A stretch of DNA of 64,000 nt, taken from positions 1 to 64,000 of the forward strand of contig CAJNOL010000219.1 in NCBI GenBank assembly GCA_905250125.1, in the 5' to 3' direction. This DNA is from Rotaria sordida (taxonomy: Eukaryota > Rotifera > Eurotatoria > Philodinida > Philodinidae). A program made the translations under genes and the position numbers. The notes below the pieces were generated by a model. That model worked only from the letters and a program-made list of their open reading frames with translations. It ran no database searches and was not told the origin of the DNA. This document shows, in pieces, positions 54,701 through 64,000 of this stretch; the first letter of the stretch is position 1, and each line of letters opens with the position of its first letter.

Positions 54701-55879
54701 TTTTTCATATTTATTCATAGTAAACTACAGTAATATTATCTTAAATTTAGTACATTTGTTAATTCAAATAAGATTATCATTATTCTTAATTTAACATTCA
54801 GTTTAATATTACGAAATTTTTAATAGTTGACTTAAAAAGTGAAAAAAAAACTGACTGTACATAATTTTATTACACTTATATATAACCTATACACATTTCA
54901 GACATATTGCCAATGACAATTTATGTTTTTAATTTGTTCGTTGGGTAGTAAGAGCATTAATTCGATCCGATTATATCTACTCATGTTGAACTTATAATAT
55001 AAACGTTATTCTTTAATTTTGTTGCCATGAATTCAGACTAATATTCATTTTAGAGATCTATAGTTATAAGATTAATTTATATGACCCTATTATATGTTTT
55101 TAATATTTTTTTGTTTTTAATCAATAGATTAAAATGCAAACAAGATACTTAGTTATGATACTGGGTATAATGAAAAGATTTTAATGTAGAATACATATAG
55201 TTCTTCCATTCTATATTTCAATTGATTGTGTAAGAATTTCTTGAAATTTTATTAGTTTGTTTTATGATGTGTATTTTTTTTCTTGTTTTTTTCCATATTG
55301 CACCTCGGTCAAATAGAGTACGTATAGTTCTTTGCAGATGTTTATTGAGTCATCAATTAATATAAGCGTCATTTCGAGAAAGGGGAAAAAAATGAACGAA
55401 AAATGAGTAAGAAAAGCAGAGCGAGATCTACAGTATGTACAATATATTCTTCTTCTTCTTTCTTCTATAAAGAACGAATAGACGAAGAAAACGTAAATAA
55501 TAATATGGGGTGACTTTGACGTTCGATGCTGATTGGTGATGTTGTTTTTACAATGACAGATCTCTATAAATAAAGCTCAGGAAAAATCTTAAGTAAGACA
55601 AACTTGATCAGTAAATATTGTTAATATTTATTGATTCCTATCTTTAAATTGTATTGATAACAAAAAAACAAATGACATTTTACCTTTTTTTTTTTTTTAA
55701 CATTTGTAACCAAAACATAGCGAAGACGTTCTTTCGACGTCAGTCAACCAAATACATATGTGTATTCGTTAATAAGTTTTTTTTCTACGCCATTCATCGT
55801 ATTTACATTTAGCTATTGCTTTAAGGTTTTTTGTTTTTACATTGAATAAAATAAAAAGAATATTTTCTTTGTAGATATT
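48777..55879. other. 7.1-kb AT-rich intergenic region
   Basis: No gene supported. Open frames are all under 100 codons, lack recognisable motifs and are interrupted in every phase. Numerous homopolymer runs, and no large inverted repeat noticed. At the right end, CTATAAATA (about 55563-55571) is a plausible TATA box for the GRAM gene, a possible donor GTAAGA lies at 55594, and a TTTGTAG acceptor lies five bases before the GRAM gene's ATG. Confidence 0.55.
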
Positions 55880-58800
55880 ATGGAAATGGTCAATAGTCGA
55901 CCTGAATCAATGATTATTCAAACAGAAAGTTCTGGTGAAATAAATTCAAATGATACACCTATTAAAAGATCTTCAATAAAAGATGAAATATCATCATTAT
56001 CATCAATAGATAGTATTAATGATAAAACTGTTAATCGTAATGAAAAAAATTCTTTATTAGAAAATAATTTAGCAACATCATCATCAACAACTGATAGTGA
56101 TCTAGAGAGTGAACAAAATGATAATCTTCAATCGGAAGAAAAAAAAGATAATGATAAAAATCGAGCACGTGTACCAAAACGTGTAAAATATTTTCGTAAA
56201 TTCTTTGAATCTGAAATACCAGATGATATGCCAGAAGTAATTGATTGTTATGTTTGTGCATATTACGGTGATATATTATTACAAGGAAAAATGTTTATAA
56301 CAGACCGTTATCTTTGTTTTTATTCACGTATTATAAATTATGTAACAAAACATGTTTATCGTTGGAATGAAATTGATAATATTACAAAAGAACGTATTGC
56401 ATTTATATTTCCAACAGCTATTGGAATTAAATTAAAAGAAACAAAAAGGAAAGTTATATATGCATCATTTCTTTCACGTGATGATGCTTATGATAAGATA
56501 GTATCTATTTGGTCACGATTCAGAAATAATATAAACCAATCAGGTGAGGATGAAAGTTCTTCAACACCAAATGGATCATTAAAATCAACATATAAAAATG
56601 ATAAAATGAAAAATACAAAACGTAATTCATATGAATCTGTTAATGACTCTGAACCAGAAGAAGTTTTAGGAATGTGTTTAGATGAAAATAATGCTAATAT
56701 ACAACGAGTTAAATCAATTTCACCAAAAATTCGTGATGAAAAACAAAAATCAACAACATTAGTTAATACATATAAAGACAAAGTACTTGAGAAAAATCCA
56801 ATTCTTAATCAAAAATTACCAAATCGATTAGATGGGAATAGTCATAATACAAATAAATCTAATCGATTTTCACGTCATTCAAAAAAGGAACAAAAACAAG
56901 ATGATGCAACAAAAAGTAAGATTTTCCTAAATATTTTTTACTCATTCATTTGATCATGTATTTTATACGTAAATCGTAGAGAGTTGCAGATCTATAGTCA
57001 TGATTTTGATGTTATTACTCTTTCGACCAGTTTCAATAAGGAATAATATATATAAATTGATGGTTGAATTTACTTTTCAGATCACATTATTTTCGTTTCA
57101 TCTAAGCCAAAATTTATAATGTATTTGAAAGTAGAGTAATAGAAGAATGAAGAGTGAGAGATAACTTCATATTTGTTAAGGAAGGTTATAAATGATTTTT
57201 GTTTTTTAGTAATTCTCTTCCTGAAAATACTGTTATTATTATTCGTGACGTTTCGGCAAGTCGATGCTGCCTTCTTCAGACTTTATTAATAGAAATAAGT
57301 TAACATTCAGTGTTTAAATACAAAATGTACTCAAATGAACTCTAGATTTTTCTTCATTTTTCTATTCTTCTTTTTCTTTTCTGTTATGATTTTTGATAGT
57401 GGGTCGGCAGAAGATGATATACAATGTCACTTCTACCAGCTATCACCGTCTTGCCGACCTACTATCAAAAATCATAACAGAAAAGAAAAAGAAGAATAGA
57501 AAAATGAAGAAAAATCTAGAGTTCATTTGAGTACATTTTGTATTTAAACACTGAATGTTAACTTATCTCTATTAATAAAGTCTGAAGAAGGCAGCATCGA
57601 CTTGCCGAAACGTCACAAATAATAATAACAGTATTTTCAGGAAGAGAATTACTAAAAAAACAAAAGTCAAAGTGAGATATAACCTTATATGGATTGTTTT
57701 CTGAGAATATATAATGAATGATCGACGTTTTGACAATTTTTATTTAGTCATATACACCGAAGGTTTCAGATAAGAGTAAAAGACAACTCATTATAAACTA
57801 GACAGAATCCGAGCTTGGATTGAGTCGTGTTCAAATTTGAACCTGTCAGATACAAAAATCTTCGATTTGGACCTGAACTGTATTCATAATTTCAACAAAA
57901 GTTCTTAGTCTGAGTCTGATAGTCGTTCAGAAAATGTAAGATACTTTTTATCGATTATTTATATTTTGCTACTAAAACATTCTAGACATGTCTCAGACAA
58001 TCTTGACGATGATCTTATAATTTCAGTACTAATTCATCTCTCAACTTTTGCATGATGGAGAGTATTGTACAAAAAACAAGAAACTAAATTAGTCTTATTA
58101 ATGTTTGAATAATATTATATAATGAAAACCAATGTAGATAATGAAAAAAAGTGTGTGAATAATGAATTTGACTATTCTGTCAATGTTATCAATATGATCT
58201 TTATTGGAAAAAGTGATAAAATATACAATGAGTCATGAGTTTTAAAAAAATTAAAGATTATGCGTAACTGCATATAAAAAATCTACTTTTTGATCACTAT
58301 CAAATATAATGATGTAAATATTATAAATAAAATACTTTTTCTATTGGTGATACGCATCAATGCATCACTAAATATTCGAAACTAATATTAAAAAATATCT
58401 TTTACAATTGGATTAAATGTGATCAAGTTCTCTATCTTTAGACAATCGAATAGAATTAAAAAATGGTTTTTAAACTTGATGTATAAGTTGATTTTAAATT
58501 TTATTCATTTATTCCTATTTCCTAGAACTATACTTTAACCATCCACTTCTTTTATATGTGATTGAATAGATATATTTTAAAAAATTTATTTATTTTTTTT
58601 CTAATATAGGAAACAATTCTTTGGTAACTCTTCAAACACGGAATACTTCGTTGCTAGGATCAGAAAATCAAATTATTGATCAAACAGTATCTCTACAAGA
58701 ACCAATCTTATCTGAATCAAATTCATCATCAGCCTTAAATCCAAATATGAATTCATCAATAACACAAATAAATGATAATGGAATTCCAACAAAAATTTTT

Positions 58801-59043
58801 AATTCAACTATTTCTTTTATTAATTCAATTATTCAAACTATATTATCATTATTTCATGATTTTCATATATGCCCAACTAAAACAACGACTTTTATTTTAT
58901 TATTTCTTACAGTTTTATTTTTTCATTCATTTTATTTAATTCTATTAGCCTATCGAGTAGAAAGTCGTTTACAATCATTACATAATGTATGGCCATCATC
59001 TGTGATGAAAAACTCATTGCAGTCAAACCCAAACCAACTATAG
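55880..59043 (+). CDS. GRAM domain and single-pass membrane protein (GRAMD2-like)
   Basis: Probable ER-anchored lipid-contact-site protein. Two exons, 55880-56915 and 58610-59043, join to 489 residues across a 1694-nt intron that contains a palindrome. The N-terminal 95 residues are Ser/Asp/Glu-rich and disordered. The GRAM domain spans about 101-215, with RKFFESEIPDDMPEVIDCYVC, GKMFITDRYLCFYS and FPTAIGIKLKETKRK, all family hallmarks. A long low-complexity linker follows. One membrane helix (about 437-459, FILLFLTVLFFHSFYLILL) lies near the C-terminus. No VASt (sterol transfer) domain is present between them, so it resembles GRAMD2A/2B rather than GRAMD1/Aster, though a VASt domain lost here cannot be excluded. 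An acceptor lies just before the ATG. Confidence 0.88.
57196..57665. mobile_element. Near-perfect 470-bp palindrome (foldback element) in the GRAM gene intron
   Basis: The left arm (about 57196-57412) and right arm (about 57448-57665) are almost identical reverse complements over roughly 210 nt, with a loop of about 40 nt. Terminal bases TTTTTAGTAATTCTCTTCC mirror GGAAGAGAATTACTAAAAA. Each arm carries CTGAAGAAGGCAG....TTGCCGAAACGTC, in opposite orientation. Such high arm identity implies a recent insertion or ongoing homogenisation. No protein is encoded. A clear target-site duplication was not resolved because the flanks are A/T runs. Confidence 0.85.
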
Positions 59044-59096
59044 TAGTACAGATAAATTATTCCATATCTTAAATATATATATGTGTATCCGTCCAA

Positions 59097-59102
59097 AATA
59101 AA
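59097..59102 (+). terminator. Polyadenylation signal of the GRAM gene
   Basis: AATAAA 54 nt after the stop codon, the first canonical signal downstream. Confidence 0.55.
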
Positions 59103-60114
59103 TATTGAGCTCCGGTTATATTGCTCATTCGGTGACGAACGTAAACAAGCGGTATTTATTTTTAAATATATAAACAGTTCTTTTAATTTCGGTTTTTTAC
59201 TCTTGAAATTTTTATTTCATTCGCGATTTGTTTGTTATGTTCAGTAGTAAATTGGATGGGTTGCATTATTAACTAAACATACTGAATATAACAACTGTTT
59301 TATTCATTTTACTTGTAAAACTGTGTGTTTGTGTGTGTGTGTGTTTATGGAAGCTTTCCACATTTCATAACATGATGATTTTAAAATGAAATCTTTGAGA
59401 AATTTTATGATGAATATTTGAAGATAATGCTTAAATTGACTGTTGACATCAAGCAGCAAAAAAATATTATAGAAAATAAAAAAAGTAATTGCACGAAGTA
59501 AAGTAAAATCGAGAAAAATATTCAGCGAAACTTATTATTTGTTGATATTTAATTAGCATTTTGTTGAAAAAAAAAATATTTTTTTTAAATACATCACAAT
59601 GTGATTGACTTCGTCACTAAAATATTATTCAATAGACTTCACTTTGTTTACATGACATAGCAAAATCTTAAAAGTGTCATACTCAGACACTTTTAGAATG
59701 TTTTCATGCATTTACCTTTGTAAATAAAGTTTCATTAAAAGAAATATACTCGAAGTTCATTTGCAAAGAAAATATTTATATTACGAGGTGAACCATAAAA
59801 AAAAACTAACCATCTTTTGATAATATTGTTTTTTTTTATTCGATTCTTCTTTGAAATGATTGTATTGACGAAAAACTTCCAGATAGAGATTTTTTTTTCT
59901 ATTTTGAAAACATTTCAATACAGTTTGAGAGAAAAAAGAAATTCATCAAATATGAAATCTGTGCTGAAATGCTATGTATTCTCATCGAGAAGTAAAAAGA
60001 AATGTCTGCATATAAGTTACCTTTGGTTTGTCATTTGCTGTAGCTATAGAGTTACTAATGCGCTGAAAAATGGTTTAACAAAAACAAATTTTCTTTTTCT
60101 ATAATTAGCTCAAA

Positions 60115-60625
60115 TCCAGATAGTGATTTGAACAGCCAATGAAATTTTCTATCTAATACATTCTATACTAGATGAACTATGATGGCAAAGTTTCTAAAAA
60201 AAACCAGACACAGGAGTTGTCAGGTCTCGGAAGCTATTTTTTAACAATACCATTTTAAAGAATATGAAATTCTGAACAAAATAAGGGATTGTCGTATTTT
60301 TCTACGAGCTTCCCTTAAAAAGTTAAAACTATCACAAAAAACGTAAAAAAAAATTGAAATTTATCAAAAAATGTCTTTTTTCGATTTTTGTGATATTTTT
60401 AACTTTTTAAGAGAAAGTCGTAGAAAATGTGGCGATCCCTCATTCTGTTCACAATTTTGTGCTCTTTAAAATGGCGTTGTTAAAAAAAAAGATTCTGCGA
60501 TCTGGTAACTATCGTGTCTGGTCTTTTAGAAACCTTGCCATTGTAGTTCATCCATGGAATCTTGATATAGAATGCATTAGGTAGAAAACTTTATTGGCTT
60601 TGAGCTATTTGGACTTAAAAAGGAT
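60115..60625. repeat. Foldback element
   Basis: The arms run about 60135-60345 and 60375-60600. Matching blocks include TTTCTA-CTAAT-CATTCTATA, ATGAACTA-GATGGCAA-GTTTCTAAA, CCAGACAC-GGAGTT/GATAGTT and AACTTTTTAAG. The loop is T/A-rich and itself partly self-complementary (AAAAAACG..AATT..CGATTTTT). A MITE-like insertion in the convergent intergenic space, with no coding capacity. Confidence 0.75.
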
Positions 60626-61651
60626 TGTTGTTAAAAACTTTTTTATTTTCATATAATTATTCAACTTTTGTGGTAATTGCTGTTGCGTGTCTTTTGATTA
60701 TACTGTACTTTGTCTCTAACTTTGAACTCAAGATTTATCAGTAATTCACATATATTATTGTAGCCATTGAAAGACTTTAAATTTCAGCATATAGTTGAGT
60801 GTAGTTAAAATCAATTCAAGTGATGAGATAACTAGATTAGTACGGTACATTGCCTTATGAAAAAATATGCAACACTACTATTGCACGAACATTTTAATAA
60901 AAATATCAAACTAGGCAATTATTCAAAATAATTTACAATATGCACTTAAGTTGTAAAAGTCTAGAAATATAGTTTGAAAATTTCAGATCATTATACATAC
61001 TGTTTCGTTATCGCATTGTTACAAAAAGATTGAGAAAAAAAACAAGGATGCTTTTATCTTGAAACAGAGATCATTTTTTAATAAATTCTTTTTTTGTCTC
61101 CGTCTGCCATGAAAGATTTTCAAAATGAAATCAATTCTATTTAGTAGCTTTTTCTTAGTTTTATCTATTACAACAGGTATCAATTCTTTACAAGAGAGTA
61201 AGTTTTTTATTAACACAAAAAAAAAAAATAAATTGACATTGGACTTGTGATCATCTTTTAAATAAATTTAATAACATATATAAGAAAATTTATTAGCTAA
61301 ATTATTTCTCTAATTTAAGTATTTTAAGGCTTCGATCTCAATCCAATTTTTATGTTCTGAATAGCAAAAACAAAAAAGAAAACATTCAACTAATAGTCAC
61401 AAAAATGAAATAAAAGTTTTTTTTTTGTTTAAAACCTTCTGTTTCCTTTCGCATAAAACAAAAGATAATCTATTAAACAATTGCTGAATGGTATTTTTAA
61501 TATACAAATGTAATGAATATATTGAATCAAAACAAACATAATCAGATGAAGACACAAGAAAGTGAAATTTTTCGGATATATAAAGTGAACAAGCACAGAT
61601 TTTCTACTGTTACCAAATAGAGATAAACAAGAAGAAAAAACAAATAAATAT

Positions 61652-63755
61652 TTAACTTCTATATGGATGATGTCTGACTTGTGGTATTACATTTGAACGT
61701 TGTACAAGTTGGGCAGGTTGTTGAGCCACAACACCAGCAGCACTTGTTGTTTGTTGTTGTGCAGTAACATTTGGATTTGATGTTGGTTTAATCATTTGAT
61801 AAGTAGCAGCAGTCGGTTGTCCAGTAGCAGTAGTAATTTGATAAGCTATTTGTTGTTGAGATTGAGATGGATGTTGTTGTGTAGTACCATTATGTAGAGT
61901 AGGACCTGCTGAATACATAACTGGAGCTCCTGTAGTTGTGACTGATCCCGGTGTTGGAGTTGCTTGTGCAAGAACATAACTTTGACCACCTGCTTGATAA
62001 ATAGCTTGACCACCGGTTGATGTATAATACATTTGTTGTGGTACAGCTTGTTGAGTAGCATATTGCATCTAATTAGATCGAACAAGAATTTATTATTGAA
62101 ATTCCTGTTTTTTTTTGAATATGAAAAGAGGGAGAGGAGTCGATAATTGATATAATCGACTTCCACAGAAGTATGATTTCTGTTATGTTTAACTGTTACT
62201 TAAGATGTTCCAGTCGATTGAAATAGTCAAATGACTGTCGTATGTACACTAGAGCTAGTAGTTGAGGATTCTTTTTATCTATCAATCCGAAGATTGACCA
62301 GACTAATATCCATATGGCTCAGTAGCGCTTTCCAATGGCTTCAAAATAAGATAAAAATATCATAGAAAAAACACTCCGATATGCTCCCATTTAGAGTATT
62401 GATCGGATTGTTCACTGGAGTCGTGTGATAAACGCCACATAATACTATCACTCACTGGTTTGATAGCGTGACAAAATAATATAAAAGCATCAAAGAAAAA
62501 AAACACTGACCACACAAAGAAACTCCAAAAAGACTATTCTCGAGATATGACTTGGATAAAAACTAATATGATATTCTGAATATTTATTCATCTGCTATTT
62601 AGAGTTCTACTATTGTTTTATAACCTTAGAACCTAACTCTCACTGTCAAAATAACTTTTTGATGTACTTCATTTTTTGACCCAATCCTGAGGGGGAGCAA
62701 AGGTGAATTTTTCAATGAAAAAAGAAGGTTGCGGAAATCTTTGGATTTCATGTAAGTTCACCCAGTCTTGGGTGCTCATTCAGAATATCATATTAGTTTT
62801 TATCCAAATAGTATTTTTCTTATCAAAATGTATTAAATATCAGGTAATGACTTGTGTTTTTTTCTCGATGTTTTTATGCCTTTTTGAATCGCTTGAAAAG
62901 TACCGTCGAACCATATGAAAATAGCCTGATCGCTCATGAAACGAGTAGATAAAAAGTGTTGATTATTATCAACAGTTAGCTTTAATGTACATGTGACGAT
63001 CATTGACTATTTCAATCGATTTGTGCACACCATAAATCAGTCGTATACGACTAATTCTACTAGAGCTCACTTTCAGACATCTTGTATGATAGTTTGACAT
63101 AGAAGAAATCGAACTTCTCTAGGAAGTCATTTTTATCAGTTATCGATCACTCTTCTCTGATTTTCTACCTGAGCCATTAAGTTAAGTTGCTGTTGTTGAG
63201 CTTGCGTTTGAGCCATAGCAGCATAATAAATATTATTCGCAGAAGCACCATTAGCAGATGGTTGTGGTTGTTGTTGTTGTGAATGATATGCATGTTGATA
63301 TTGTTGTTGTTGTTGAATAGCAGCAGCTGTAGCTGTTGCAGCACTTTGTTTTTGTGGTGAAATAACTGTTGATATTGGTTGTGATTGAATTACAGCTGAT
63401 GATGAAACAACTGAAGTTGAATTTGCTGAAGAACCATTTGAATTATTTGTATTAGCTGACTGTGGTGCACCAATATAATGAGTTGGTGATTGAGTTATAT
63501 AAGCTACAAAATAATTTCTATTTTTAAAATTTCTATTTTCTCATATATATTAACCTTGTGTAGCAGCTGAATTTGTTGAAAAACTTTGTTGTTGTGCATA
63601 ATTAGCTGGCAATTGAATATATTGTGTTGGAGCTGCTTGTATTGTTGGTTGTCCAGCATATTGATAAACGATTGATTGTGGTTGACTACCAACCATACCA
63701 ACAGGAAGTCGTGCTGCAGTTGCTGTTAGTTGACCAGCTGCATTGAAAGAAAAAT

Positions 63756-63803
<48 letters not shown>

Positions 63804-63999
63804 GCTGTTGTGCAAATTGTGTTTGTGATTGTATTGTAGCAGTAGTTGCTGGTGCACTTTGAGCGAGTAAAGCATAACTACCAGCAGCTGTACGTACTAA
63901 TGTATAGCCAGCAGGTATACCATTAATTAAACTTTGTTGTTGTTGATTTGCAGCAGTGGCTGCAGCTAATTGAGCTGCCTGTTGTTGTTGAACAATCGC
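61652..63999 (-). CDS. Gln/Ala-rich low-complexity protein, C-terminal part (gene runs off the window)
   Basis: Partial: three minus-strand exons (beyond the edge to 63555; 63503-63169; 62068-61652) join in frame. The visible 398 residues are dominated by Gln, Ala, Thr, Ser and Tyr, with an uninterrupted Gln run of about 18 residues encoded by the CAA repeat at 63757-63810. Aromatic-spaced motifs (SYALLAQ, NIYYAAMAQ, QMYYTSTGGQ) give it a prion-like composition common in transcription co-regulators and RNA-binding proteins. It ends RHHPYRS. The N-terminal part that would identify the family lies beyond the right edge, so I give no name. The last intron is 1.1 kb with an inverted repeat; the other is 51 nt. 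Confidence 0.8.
62460..62910. repeat. Foldback element in the last intron of the Gln-rich gene
   Basis: TTGGATAAAAACTAATATGA and on through TATTCTGAAT (62553-62582) recur exactly inverted at 62782-62811, a perfect arm of about 30 nt. Outer parts match imperfectly: a TAAAAGCATCAAAGAAAAAAAACAC-type block at 62480 against the inverted block at 62840-62880. A direct, degenerate copy of the same outer block also occurs at 62340-62375. Non-coding. Confidence 0.7.
63757..63810. repeat. (TTG)n trinucleotide repeat encoding polyglutamine
   Basis: About 18 TTG units with one CTG interruption, read as CAA codons on the minus strand. It is in frame in the Gln-rich gene, and its length probably varies between individuals. 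Confidence 0.9.
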
Positions 64000-64000
64000 T

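Larger units (their letters stand above)
59044..61651. other. Convergent intergenic region (GRAM gene / Gln-rich gene)
   Basis: AT-rich, 2.6 kb. It holds the poly(A) signal of the GRAM gene, a short GT microsatellite (about 59329-59345) and a foldback element at 60115-60625. No gene supported. Confidence 0.6.

Noticed and set aside
63240..63810. Tandem trinucleotide units as a possible CRISPR-like or satellite array
   Set aside because: The units are CAA codons in an open, spliced frame, with no spacers of regular size.

Overview
This is eukaryotic, AT-rich, intron-bearing DNA. The typical intron is 40-70 nt with GT...AG ends, beside a second class of 0.4-2.3 kb introns. Compact genes, trinucleotide runs, a NACHT-WD40 gene and apparent spliced-leader acceptors directly before start codons best fit a small invertebrate. 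A bdelloid rotifer (Rotaria- or Adineta-like) is my best guess, but this is inference; no marker gene in the window proves it. No rRNA, tRNA or CRISPR array was recognised.

Layout: MCM7 (2762-8325, +); a DUF4062-NACHT-WD40 STAND protein (9597-19585, -); glucosidase II beta subunit (22218-25614, +); a disordered orphan (28445-30182, -); a DNAJB12/14-type ER J-protein (30795-34068, +); a mitochondrial ADP/ATP carrier (36919-38193, -); a same-strand cluster of one Ubl-RBR ubiquitin ligase-like gene and three USP deubiquitinase genes (42211-48776, +); a 7.1-kb stretch with no supported gene; a GRAMD2-like GRAM/transmembrane protein (55880-59043, +); and the 3' part of a glutamine-rich gene running off the right edge (61652-63999, -). 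I rebuilt exon structures by hand from reading frame, splice signals and family conservation; each rebuilt frame is open from start to stop.

Two observations stand out. First, the RBR and three USP genes lie head to tail with gaps of 127, 52 and 149 nt. A TATA box was seen only before the first gene, and a pyrimidine-rich AG acceptor sits 0-1 nt before each downstream ATG. This looks like a trans-spliced operon that writes and erases ubiquitin. Second, the ADP/ATP carrier needs a 2-nt microexon (CT, minus strand, 38051-38050) to restore both frame and the conserved helix-1 spacing.

A third theme is foldback (inverted-repeat) DNA. Most long introns and several intergenic regions contain such structures, including a 777-bp hAT-like palindrome with a perfect 8-bp target-site duplication and a 470-bp palindrome whose arms carry a hammerhead-like core motif.
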